Below, one piece after another: positions 1 to 6,983 of a DNA stretch of 18,186 nucleotides (position 1 is the stretch's first letter; each line of letters opens with the position of its first letter). The notes under the pieces were generated by a model. That model made no database searches. It was not told where the DNA came from and saw only the letters and a list, made by a program, of their open reading frames with translations. Made by a program: the position numbers and the translations under genes. Where the stretch lies: positions 1-18,186 of the forward strand of contig CAMNFX010000004.1 in NCBI GenBank assembly GCA_946537585.1. Reading direction: 5' to 3'. The stretch comes from an uncultured Lachnospiraceae bacterium. GTDB lineage: Bacteria; Bacillota; Clostridia; Lachnospirales; Lachnospiraceae.

Positions 1-2
1 AT

Positions 3-41
3 GGTGAGCAGACGCCGCATGTTTACAAGAGTTCAATATGA
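3..41 (+). CDS. 3' end of an unidentified upstream gene (partial)
   Basis: The first bases can be read in frame 3 as the tail GEQTPHVYKSSI followed by TGA at 39-41. That stop overlaps the pgeF ATG at 38-40 in an ATGA arrangement, the same junction seen between pgeF and the next gene, which is the main argument that this is a real coding end. Another frame ends at a TAA at 52-54 and would overlap pgeF by 17 bases, so the choice is not certain. Twelve codons are too few to name a product. Confidence 0.3.
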   Translation, partial: GEQTPHVYKSSI

Positions 42-967
42 CGGATCATTTTAATGATAAACAGAATACTGCCGAGCGCTTCCTCGACCGGGACGGCCTC
101 AGCTTTGTCGTTTTTCCGGCCCTTGAGGAGACCGGGCTTGTACGGCACGGCTTTGCTACCAGAAAGGGCGGCGTGAGCCGCGGCTGTTTTGAAAGCCTGA
201 ATCTTTCTTACGCACGCGGGGATGAGAGGGAATCCGTCAACGAGAACGTCCGCCGTGCGGCTGCGTTTTTCGATATTACGCCCGGCGATATGGTGACCGG
301 CTGGCAGACTCACACATCAAATATCCGCAGGATCGTTAAGGAAGATGCCGGCAAGGGATTTACCCGGGAGCGTGATTATAAGGATATCGACGGCCTGATC
401 ACCGATGTGCCGGGAGTCATGCTCTGTACTTATCATGCCGACTGTACACCGCTTTTTTTTGTGGATCCTGTACATCATGCCATCGGACTGAGCCATTCGG
501 GCTGGAAGGGAACATGGAAGAGGATCGGAGCAGTAACGATCCAAAGGATGCATGAGGCCTTCGAAACAAAGCCCGGGGATCTGATCACTGCCATCGGCCC
601 CTGTGCATGCGGAAAGTGTTATGAAGTCGGCGAAGAGGTTGCGGAAGCTTTTATGGATGAGTTCGGGGCTCAGTGCCTGGAAGAAAGCTCTTCCCGGCTG
701 CCGTCGCGATACGGCAGGCGGGGCAGCGGCGTATTCCTGAAGGCGTTGCAGAACGGCAAATACCTCCTGGATCAGAAAGCAGCCAATGAACACATCCTTT
801 TAAGCGCAGGCGTACGCCCGGAACACATTTCCATTTCGGGACTGTGCACCATGGAAAGAACGGATCTGTTTTTTTCACATCGCCGCATGGGGAATGCCCG
901 CGGAAACGGAGCTGCATTTCTGATGCTCGACAGCTGTGCTGCGGCAGGGAGCGAAAGCCGCTTATGA
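38..967 (+). CDS. pgeF: Peptidoglycan editing factor PgeF / YfiH-LACC1 family purine nucleoside phosphorylase-deaminase
   Basis: This is a 309-residue cytosolic protein of the YfiH/LACC1 (formerly multicopper polyphenol oxidase) family. Members have adenosine deaminase and purine nucleoside phosphorylase activity in vitro. In E. coli the family also prevents misincorporation of wrong residues into peptidoglycan precursors. The zinc-binding set is visible: H92 in GWQTHTSN, C136 in HADCTPLFF and H153 in GLSHSGWKGTW. Other family blocks are IGPCACGKCYEVGEEV (about 186-201) and a C-terminal DLFFSHRRMGNARG. The length is slightly above the usual 240-280, with a short N-terminal extension. The ATG overlaps an upstream TGA, and no strong Shine-Dalgarno precedes it, so translational coupling is likely. 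Its own TGA overlaps the next gene. The family call is firm; the physiological substrate is inferred. Confidence 0.93.
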   Translation: MTDHFNDKQNTAERFLDRDGLSFVVFPALEETGLVRHGFATRKGGVSRGCFESLNLSYARGDERESVNENVRRAAAFFDITPGDMVTGWQTHTSNIRRIVKEDAGKGFTRERDYKDIDGLITDVPGVMLCTYHADCTPLFFVDPVHHAIGLSHSGWKGTWKRIGAVTIQRMHEAFETKPGDLITAIGPCACGKCYEVGEEVAEAFMDEFGAQCLEESSSRLPSRYGRRGSGVFLKALQNGKYLLDQKAANEHILLSAGVRPEHISISGLCTMERTDLFFSHRRMGNARGNGAAFLMLDSCAAAGSESRL

Positions 968-1587
968 TGAGAGAGCAGAAGGTGTTTTTTATGGTCGGGG
1001 CAGGCTTACTGATCAGTGAGATCTGGAAGCAGCTTTGTCTGACCTTTGTCCTGCACGGCGGAGAGTATCAATGGTGGTATTTCCCGTTTCAGCTTTGTTC
1101 GATCCCGATGTATCTCTGCTTTCCTCTGGCATTTGCAAAGGGAAAGCAGCTCAGGAATTGCCTGCTGGCATTTCTTGCGGACTTTACGCTTTTGTCCGGT
1201 ACGATCGCATTTTTAGATACAAGCGGCATGTATTACGGCTATACACCGCTGACATTGCATTCATTTCTCTGGCATGTGGTTCTGATCCTTCTCGGGATAT
1301 ATGCAGGGACCAGAAACAGAGACTTGAAGATCAGAAGTTTTTTGGGTGCTGCCGGGATCTATGCAGCCTGCTGCGTACTTGCCGAGGTATTTAACCTCTG
1401 CTTTGACCGGTTTGACATTATCAATATGTTTTATATTAACCCGCATTACTACATGGGACAGCTCGGATTTCGGGAACTGCTTGCCTTTTTGCCGAACCGG
1501 GCTGTGATCATGAGTTATATTCTGGCTACGATCTTCGGCGCCGCACTGCTCCATGCAGGATGGTACGGGATCCGCAGCCGGAAATAG
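964..1587 (+). CDS. YwaF/TMEM164-like integral membrane protein
   Basis: This 207-residue, very hydrophobic protein has about six predicted membrane segments (roughly residues 7-27, 39-57, 67-85, 98-116, 125-147 and 175-203). Aromatic-rich motifs such as WWYFPFQLCSIPMYL in the second segment, LHSFLWH before the fourth, and the FYINPHY loop match the YwaF/TMEM164 (TIGR02206-like) family as I remember it. Bacterial members have no established function. Eukaryotic TMEM164 has been reported as a lipid acyltransferase, so a lipid role is possible but only inferred. The reading frame is open further upstream, but ATG 964 is the sensible start because it overlaps the pgeF stop as ATGA. The earlier ATG at 844 would overlap pgeF by 124 bases. 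gpsA follows, so this gene sits where plsY (acyl-phosphate acyltransferase) is found in some relatives; it does not look like PlsY. Confidence 0.75.
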   Translation: MMREQKVFFMVGAGLLISEIWKQLCLTFVLHGGEYQWWYFPFQLCSIPMYLCFPLAFAKGKQLRNCLLAFLADFTLLSGTIAFLDTSGMYYGYTPLTLHSFLWHVVLILLGIYAGTRNRDLKIRSFLGAAGIYAACCVLAEVFNLCFDRFDIINMFYINPHYYMGQLGFRELLAFLPNRAVIMSYILATIFGAALLHAGWYGIRSRK

Positions 1588-1601
1588 AAGAATAACAGTC
1601 T

Positions 1602-1606
1602 GGAGG
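1602..1606 (+). promoter_or_regulatory. Ribosome binding site of gpsA
   Basis: GGAGG lies 8 bases before ATG 1615. It is the strongest Shine-Dalgarno in the left block and fixes the gpsA start. Confidence 0.8.
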
Positions 1607-1614
1607 TTTTCCAT

Positions 1615-2619
1615 ATGAGTACAATAGGAGTTCTGGGCGCCGGCACATGGGGCATGGCGCTTGCGCGTATGCTTTCAAATACCGGCAATGATGTTCAGGT
1701 ATGGTCTGCACTGGAGAAGGAAGTGGATGAGTATTCGTCAACACGGCGTCATCCCAACCTGCCAGGCATGGTGATTCCGGATGCGATCCGCTTTACAAAA
1801 AAGATCGATGAAGTATGTGCGAATAAGGATATTCTGCTGATCGCTATCCCCTCCAATTTTCTGAGGTCTGTCGCGCAGAAGGCGGCACCGTATATCTGTG
1901 ACGGACAGATCATCGTAAATGTCGGCAAGGGAATAGAGGCCGCAACGGTCATGACTCTGACAGAGGTGATCGAGGATGAGCTGAAAAAAGCCGGACATAC
2001 CGCGAGGGTCGTGGCATTGAGCGGCCCGACGCATGCGGAGGAGGTGGCAGTAGACCTTCCGACGACCATCGTTGCGGCATCTGTGGATATGGATGCGGCA
2101 AAAATAGCCCAGAAGGTGTTTACCAACGATAATATGCGCGTATATACGAACAGCGATGTCAGAGGCATTCAGCTCTGCGGTGCCTTCAAAAATATCATTG
2201 CTTTGGCATCCGGTATCTGCACAGGCCTCGGATACGGGGACAACACCCGTGCGGCACTGATCACCCGCGGACTTGCGGAGATCACCCGTCTCGGAACGAA
2301 AATGGGATGCAGACCGGAGACCTTTGCCGGTCTTGCCGGCGTCGGAGATCTGATCGTCACTGCAACCAGCATGCATTCCCGGAACAACCGTGCAGGAATG
2401 CTGATGGGACAGGGCAAATCCGCGGAGGAAGCCGTAAAGGAGGTCGGCATGGTGGTCGAGGGCATTTATGCCATTCCGGCTGCTTTGAAGATGGCCGAAC
2501 TATATCACATTGAGCTTCCGATTATTTTCGCGGTTGACGCAGTTGTCAATCATGGCGCGGATCCCCGCAAGACGGTAAGGGATCTGATGCTGCGCGATAC
2601 GAAGGCAGAATGGGAATAA
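1615..2619 (+). CDS. gpsA: NAD(P)H-dependent glycerol-3-phosphate dehydrogenase
   Basis: GpsA reduces dihydroxyacetone phosphate to sn-glycerol 3-phosphate, the backbone for phospholipid synthesis, in the cytosol. The 334-residue protein has the usual family length. The N-terminal Rossmann fold carries the dinucleotide motif GAGTWGMALARML (8-20). NVGKGIE (102-108) holds a conserved lysine, ALSGPTHAEEV spans 134-144, and the catalytic lysine is K192 in GAFKNIIALASGI. The substrate-binding C-terminal domain shows GLGYGDNTRAALITRGLAE (204-222), GLAGVGDLIVT (239-249) and RNNRAG (256-261). It begins 27 bases after the membrane protein gene with a strong ribosome binding site and probably shares its transcript. 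A weak 4-base-pair hairpin followed by GTTTT just after the stop (2619-2635) is not convincing as a terminator. Confidence 0.97.
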   Translation: MSTIGVLGAGTWGMALARMLSNTGNDVQVWSALEKEVDEYSSTRRHPNLPGMVIPDAIRFTKKIDEVCANKDILLIAIPSNFLRSVAQKAAPYICDGQIIVNVGKGIEAATVMTLTEVIEDELKKAGHTARVVALSGPTHAEEVAVDLPTTIVAASVDMDAAKIAQKVFTNDNMRVYTNSDVRGIQLCGAFKNIIALASGICTGLGYGDNTRAALITRGLAEITRLGTKMGCRPETFAGLAGVGDLIVTATSMHSRNNRAGMLMGQGKSAEEAVKEVGMVVEGIYAIPAALKMAELYHIELPIIFAVDAVVNHGADPRKTVRDLMLRDTKAEWE

Positions 2620-2678
2620 GCCTTTCTGGCTGTTTTATCCATTTCATCCGTACACAGAGGATCCTGTAAAGATATAAG

Positions 2679-5432
2679 ATGAAAAGCTCAAATATATGTC
2701 TGGCGCTGGCGGCACATGTGGATGCCGGCAAGACGACCTTATCGGAAAGCATCCTTCTGCATACAGGAGTGATCAGAAAAGCTGGCCGCGTGGATCACGG
2801 GGACAGCTTTTTTGACCATGCGGCGGAGGAACGGGAGAGAGGCATCACGATCTTTTCCAAGCAGGCAGAGTACGATCTTGGAGAAAAGCATTTTACGCTG
2901 ATGGATACTCCCGGACATGTGGATTTTTCAGCCGAAATGGAGCGGACGCTTTCCGTTCTGGATTACGCGGTGCTGATCATCAGCGCGCCGGATGGGGTAC
3001 ATGGTCATGACATTACGCTGTGGAAGCTGTTTGAAACATATCAGATCCCGGTTTTTGTCTTTGTAAACAAGATGGATCAGCCCGGAGCGGATAAGGACGG
3101 GATCCTCGAGGAGCTTAAAAGCAGGTTCGGGGAAGGATTTGTCGACTTTACGGACCTGGGAGGCCGTGAAGCGGCTTCGGCAGCTTCTGAACATGTACTC
3201 GAGCAGATCGCTGTGCTCGATGATGAGCTTACGGAATCCTTTCTCATGTCCGGAGAGCTGCCGCCGGAAAAGATTCAAAGCCTCATCAGGGAACGAAAAC
3301 TATTCCCATGTTGTTTCGGCTCTGCCCTGAAAGATACAGGGATTGATCATTTTCTTAAGGTTATAGAAGAATATACTGAGGAATCCGAAATGCCGGATTC
3401 CTTTTCAGCCAGGATCTATAAGATCTCCAGGGACAGCCGGGGGAACCGGCTCACACATGTCCGCCTCCTCGGAGGACAGCTGAAGACAAAGGAAACGGTA
3501 CGGGTTTTTGCTCCGGGCGCCGCAGGGACGGCAAAGGAGGAAAAGGTCGATCAGATCCTGCTGTATTCAGGCGAACATTTTGAACAGCTGCAGGAAGCAG
3601 AAGCAGGCATGGTCGTTGCTCTGAAAGGACTTGCGGAAAGCAGAACGGGAGGGTCCCTCGGACAGCCTCTTTCCGGCGGTCATCCGCTGATGGTGCCGCT
3701 GTTTTCTTCACGCATCGTTCCGGAGGATGACATGGACATGCACCGGCTGTATATGATCTGCAGGGAGCTTGAAGAAGAAATACCGGAGATCAGGATCGAC
3801 TTTAAGCCATCCTTAAATGAGCTGAGGTGTCAGCTGATGGGCGCGGTCCAGACGGATGTTCTGCAGGAGATACTGCATAATCGTTTTAACGCGGATGTCC
3901 GCTTCGAACCGGCTTCGGTCGTATACCGGGAAACCATTACGGCACCGGTCTACTGTACCGGCCATTACGAGCCTCTTAAGCATTATGCGGAGGTGCACCT
4001 TGTCCTTGAGCCCCTCGAACGGGGCAGCGGTATGGAATATGTATCCTCTCTCAGCGAAGATGTTCTTCCACGGAACTTTCAGCGTCTGATCCTTACAAAT
4101 GCCGCAGAGAAAAAACACACGGGCGTTCTGACCGGCGGAGAACTGACAGATGTCAGGATACGCCTGGTGAACGCGAAAGCTCATGAAAAGCACACAGAGG
4201 GCGGGGATTTCCGCCAGGCGGTCTACAGGGCCATACGCCAGGGCCTCATGAAAAGCAGAGAAGGCGGAACCTGTCAGCTGCTGGAGCCGTACTATGATTT
4301 CGAACTGCGGGTCCCGACCGCATCGGCAGGCCGGGCCATGACAGATCTTTCACGTATTGCTGAAAGCTTTACAGGTCCGCAGACGGAAGGCGGAGAGTCC
4401 GTGTTCCGGGGACGGGCAGCTGTCACAGCAATGCATGGATATGGGGAAGCTGTCCTTTCCTATACAGGGGGATTCGGCCGGCTTCACTGTGTTTTCGGAG
4501 GATACGGAGACTGTAAGGATCCTGATCCTGCGATCAGAGAGGCAGCATATGATCCGGAGCTGGATGCCGATAATCCGTCCGGATCTGTATTCTGTTCCCA
4601 TGGTGCCGGCTATTATGTGCCGTGGTACGAGGCGGACAGCATGATGCATCTTCCGCCGGCCCGGTATGAGGGCATGACCGGAGCTTATGCAAAACCGGAT
4701 GGAGCCGCTGCCTTCGAAGATCCTGCGGCCGCGGGTCCCGGCAGCCGTAAACACAATGCGCTTCAGGGAACAGTACGGGATTATCTTGGCGCCGGTCTTG
4801 CTGCGGACAGAGAGCTGGAGGCGATATTTAACCGGACTTTGTCAGGGAACCGAAAGGCGGGAAAACAGGATGATCCGCGAAGGAACCGGCCGGACCTGAT
4901 GAGAAACCGTGAAAAAAGCAGCACTGTCGCGGTTCCCGATCCTTTGCAGTCTTATCTGCTGGTGGACGGATACAATATCATTTTTTCCTGGGATGAACTG
5001 AAGGAACTGGCAAAGGTGAATGTGGACGCGGCAAGGACAGCTCTCGCGGATATTCTTGCCAATTATCAGGGATACCGGGGCATGACGCTGATCCTCGTGT
5101 TTGATGCCTATAAGGTCAGAGGGGGATTGGGATCCGTCGAACAATACCACAATATTCATATCGTTTATACAAAAGAGGCCCAGACGGCGGATGCTTACAT
5201 AGAGGCAGCTGTTCATGAGATCGCAAAGAACCACAGGGTCACTGTGGCAACCTCGGACGGCCTTGAGCAGACGATCGTTTTCGGAGAGGGCGCATACAGG
5301 ATGTCGGCCAGAGAACTGAAGCAGGACGTTGAGAGCTGCAGCCGCGATATTTACGAGCAGTTTATCGCCCGGAAGACAGCGCTCGGAAACAGACTGCAGC
5401 TGGAAGAGCCTGAACCGGCAGCAGAAGAATAA
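2679..5432 (+). CDS. TetM/EF-G-like translation GTPase fused to a C-terminal YacP/Rae1-type NYN nuclease domain
   Basis: This 917-residue protein has two parts. Residues 1 to about 640 resemble ribosomal protection proteins (TetM/TetO, relatives of EF-G). The GTPase motifs are G1 AHVDAGKTT (12-20), G2 RGITI (54-58), G3 DTPGH (76-80), G4 NKMD (130-133) and G5 GSAL (214-217). Later domains include LVLEPLERGSGMEYVSSLSE and an RPP-like LLEPYYDFELRVP. An extra segment with C639, H641 and H657 and a charged linker (about 700-755) follow. Residues about 757-900 form a YacP-type NYN (PIN-like) domain, LLVDGYNIIFSW, with acidic residues D763, D809, D838 and D860 in the expected blocks. Bacillus YacP/Rae1 cuts mRNA in the ribosomal A site. 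A stop codon four codons upstream makes ATG 2679 the first possible start, although its ribosome binding site is weak. The gene is downstream of gpsA and ends before a terminator. Function in tetracycline resistance is doubtful; ribosome-targeted mRNA cleavage or rescue is my inference. Confidence 0.9.
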   Translation: MKSSNICLALAAHVDAGKTTLSESILLHTGVIRKAGRVDHGDSFFDHAAEERERGITIFSKQAEYDLGEKHFTLMDTPGHVDFSAEMERTLSVLDYAVLIISAPDGVHGHDITLWKLFETYQIPVFVFVNKMDQPGADKDGILEELKSRFGEGFVDFTDLGGREAASAASEHVLEQIAVLDDELTESFLMSGELPPEKIQSLIRERKLFPCCFGSALKDTGIDHFLKVIEEYTEESEMPDSFSARIYKISRDSRGNRLTHVRLLGGQLKTKETVRVFAPGAAGTAKEEKVDQILLYSGEHFEQLQEAEAGMVVALKGLAESRTGGSLGQPLSGGHPLMVPLFSSRIVPEDDMDMHRLYMICRELEEEIPEIRIDFKPSLNELRCQLMGAVQTDVLQEILHNRFNADVRFEPASVVYRETITAPVYCTGHYEPLKHYAEVHLVLEPLERGSGMEYVSSLSEDVLPRNFQRLILTNAAEKKHTGVLTGGELTDVRIRLVNAKAHEKHTEGGDFRQAVYRAIRQGLMKSREGGTCQLLEPYYDFELRVPTASAGRAMTDLSRIAESFTGPQTEGGESVFRGRAAVTAMHGYGEAVLSYTGGFGRLHCVFGGYGDCKDPDPAIREAAYDPELDADNPSGSVFCSHGAGYYVPWYEADSMMHLPPARYEGMTGAYAKPDGAAAFEDPAAAGPGSRKHNALQGTVRDYLGAGLAADRELEAIFNRTLSGNRKAGKQDDPRRNRPDLMRNREKSSTVAVPDPLQSYLLVDGYNIIFSWDELKELAKVNVDAARTALADILANYQGYRGMTLILVFDAYKVRGGLGSVEQYHNIHIVYTKEAQTADAYIEAAVHEIAKNHRVTVATSDGLEQTIVFGEGAYRMSARELKQDVESCSRDIYEQFIARKTALGNRLQLEEPEPAAEE

Positions 5433-5458
5433 CCATGGCGCGGAATACCGTTATAATG

Positions 5459-5500
5459 AAAAGCCCCTCTTTCCGGGATCAACGTAAAAGAGGAGCTTTT
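5459..5500. terminator. Rho-independent terminator between convergent genes
   Basis: The arms are AAAAGCCCCTCTTT (5459-5472) and AAAGAGGAGCTTTT (5487-5500). They pair over 14 positions with one mismatch around a 14-base loop. The ends are A-rich on the left and T-rich on the right, so the structure can work in both directions. It serves the fusion gene (ends 5432) on the plus strand and possibly the ATP-grasp gene (ends 5556) on the minus strand. Confidence 0.75.
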
Positions 5501-5555
5501 GAAACAATTATACTTTTCCGGGATACGCTTCAAATCAGAAGACAGACGCCTGGTT

Positions 5556-6773
5556 TCACGACTCTTCTTCAGAGGGAACGTAGGGGGACGGACTGAACGC
5601 GTAGCGGACAAAACGGTTCATTTCCTGTATCGTATCAAAGCAGCCGATGAAGACACGGTTGCCCATGACGCCCGAAAGGGCATCCGGCATGCGGGTCGTT
5701 AAGGAGAGAGACTCTCTGTAGGCATCGACCAGCTCTACGTCTGTGTGCGTGTAGCTGTTCTCATCCCGGCGACCGCAGTATACACAGTAGCGCTGCGGTC
5801 CGGAGAAGCTGTGCCTTACTTCATCAAAGGCGATCATATCTGCCCAGATACGGAAAACATCCGCGCTCTGGCCGTAGTTGATCATGTCCGTAGTAAAGCC
5901 TCCGGCCGGGCGCATATTTACCTCAAGACCTGCCACGCTTCCCTTTTTGCCGATTCCCGGAATGTCCTTAGTCAGACGGAAGAATTCCAGATGGAAGAAA
6001 CGGCAGCGGACATCAAAGGCTTTGAGGACCTTTTTTCCTGCCTTTTCAATATCGGGCGCTACCTTATTATTGACGTAATAATAACAGGGGATCCCTTCAT
6101 TGACCATGTCCATGATCGCGTTTGGAGAAATATGGCTGGCGGCAAAGAGGACCTCTCCTTTTGAATTGACGATGCCGTCGTAGGTTTCAACGATACCGCT
6201 GATATATTCCTCCATAACATAGGGGATCTCGGGAAGCGTGCGGAAAAACTCCCGAAGATCCTCGTCATTTTCGAGACGCCATGTGGCTTCAGAACCGACG
6301 CCGCGGTCAGGCTTTACGATGACGGGATATCCGGTCTCTGCAATAAATTCCTGGGCTGCCTCCATGTCTGTTACCAGGATACAGCGGGCAGTGGGAACGC
6401 CGGCCTTTTTATAATACTTTTTCATGGTGGACTTGGAGCGGAAGCGCATGATCTGGTCGGATTTTAATCCCGACTGAATGTTGAAATCCGTGCGGAGAGA
6501 TGCATCCAGCTCCATCCAGTATTCATTATTGGATTCGACCCAGTCGATCTTGCCGTAATTTGCCGTGAAGTGACCCATGGCACGGATCATCTGGTCGTAG
6601 TTTTTCAGACTGTCGACCCTGTAGTATTCCGTGAGGGCAGCTTTGAGCTGACCGGTCAGCGAATCATATGGAGCGTCGCCGATACCGAGAACGTTGACGC
6701 CGTTTTCGTGCAGACCTATGCAGAAGTTCTCATAGGATGAAGGGAAATTAGGGGAAATAAATACAAAATTCAC
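5556..6773 (-). CDS. ATP-grasp domain ligase of unknown substrate
   Basis: This 405-residue cytosolic protein is of the carbamoyl-phosphate-synthase-like ATP-grasp superfamily, which joins a carboxylate to an amine or other nucleophile through an acyl phosphate. After an N-terminal pre-ATP-grasp fold (NFVFISPNFPSSYENF and NVLGIGD), the ATP-binding lysine is K154 in GYPVIVKPDRGVGSEATW. VMEEY (186-190) is the adenine-clamping region. E263 in HLEFF and E284/N286 in LEVNMRPAGG are the magnesium ligands. A late CVYCGRR (330-336) has a single CxxC. GTG 6773 is chosen because GGAGG lies 7 bases before it; an in-frame TTG at 6833 has no such site and lies beside the predicted -10 element. The gene is monocistronic, converges on the terminator at 5459-5500 and diverges from pyrH. 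No neighbour hints at a substrate. The domain call is firm; the product is unknown. Confidence 0.88.
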   Translation of the reverse strand: MNFVFISPNFPSSYENFCIGLHENGVNVLGIGDAPYDSLTGQLKAALTEYYRVDSLKNYDQMIRAMGHFTANYGKIDWVESNNEYWMELDASLRTDFNIQSGLKSDQIMRFRSKSTMKKYYKKAGVPTARCILVTDMEAAQEFIAETGYPVIVKPDRGVGSEATWRLENDEDLREFFRTLPEIPYVMEEYISGIVETYDGIVNSKGEVLFAASHISPNAIMDMVNEGIPCYYYVNNKVAPDIEKAGKKVLKAFDVRCRFFHLEFFRLTKDIPGIGKKGSVAGLEVNMRPAGGFTTDMINYGQSADVFRIWADMIAFDEVRHSFSGPQRYCVYCGRRDENSYTHTDVELVDAYRESLSLTTRMPDALSGVMGNRVFIGCFDTIQEMNRFVRYAFSPSPYVPSEEES

Positions 6774-6780
6774 AACGGAT

Positions 6781-6785
6781 CCTCC
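6781..6785 (-). promoter_or_regulatory. Ribosome binding site that decides the GTG start of the ATP-grasp gene
   Basis: On the minus strand GGAGG stands 7 bases before GTG 6773. The resulting N-terminus is MNFVFISPNF, where the fold begins. The longer frame opening at 6833 adds 20 residues without family character. Confidence 0.8.
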
Positions 6786-6821
6786 GGTATTTAAATAAAA
6801 CTCATAGAACGATGCACTGTG

Positions 6822-6850
6822 ATAATACATCAAAGCGGAAGAAAGAGCAA
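6822..6850 (-). promoter_or_regulatory. Candidate promoter of the ATP-grasp gene
   Basis: On the minus strand, TTGCTC (6845-6850) is separated by 17 bases from TATTAT (6822-6827), which differs from the TATAAT consensus at one base. Transcription would start near 6815, leaving a leader of about 40 bases before GTG 6773. The -35 match is only moderate. Confidence 0.45.
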
Positions 6851-6902
6851 GCCGCTGTCCGCAAATCGGATGTAAAGTCCCGGGATCGTGAATGACAGCG
6901 GC
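6851..6902. repeat. Inverted repeat in the divergent intergenic region
   Basis: GCCGCTGTC (6851-6859) and GACAGCGGC (6894-6902) are perfect 9-base complements 34 bases apart. The left arm directly abuts the -35 box of the minus-strand promoter. The right arm lies about 37 bases upstream of the pyrH -10 element. It could be an operator pair or a long hairpin; no T-run follows either arm, so it is not a classical terminator. Confidence 0.5.
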
Positions 6903-6938
6903 GGCATCGATTTTTAAGTTCCATGAATGCAGTGGATG

Positions 6939-6947
6939 TGGTATACT
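6939..6947 (+). promoter_or_regulatory. Candidate extended -10 promoter of the pyrH operon
   Basis: TGGTATACT carries the TGn extension and a TATACT hexamer one base from consensus. There is no good -35 box at 17 or 18 bases, which fits an extended -10 promoter. The predicted transcript start near 6954 gives a leader of about 30 bases. It would explain how pyrH can lead an operon here without rpsB-tsf upstream. Confidence 0.5.
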
Positions 6948-6983
6948 TAATTCAACTTTGATGATTACTGAAAGGCAGGACCT

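Noticed and set aside
844..963. Longer N-terminus for the YwaF-like protein starting at 844
   Set aside because: The extra 40 residues are an out-of-frame reading of pgeF and lack family character. The ATGA junction at 964 is the better start.
2619..2637. Terminator after gpsA
   Set aside because: The stem has only four base pairs (AGCC/GGCT) with a short T-run, too weak to call.
2679..5432. Calling the fused GTPase a tetracycline-resistance determinant (tetM/tetO class)
   Set aside because: The length (917 versus about 640), the added NYN domain, the changed domain IV tip loop and the housekeeping context all speak against a simple resistance gene.
5775..5786. CxxC in the ATP-grasp protein as a zinc site
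   Set aside because: Only one cysteine pair is present and no partner pair is seen, so a metal site is not supported.
5745..6164. 139-codon plus-strand frame opposite the ATP-grasp gene
   Set aside because: The minus-strand gene has clear catalytic motifs; this frame is its shadow.
6774..6833. TTG start at 6833 for the ATP-grasp protein
   Set aside because: It abuts the predicted -10 element and has no good ribosome binding site, while GTG 6773 has GGAGG at 7 bases.
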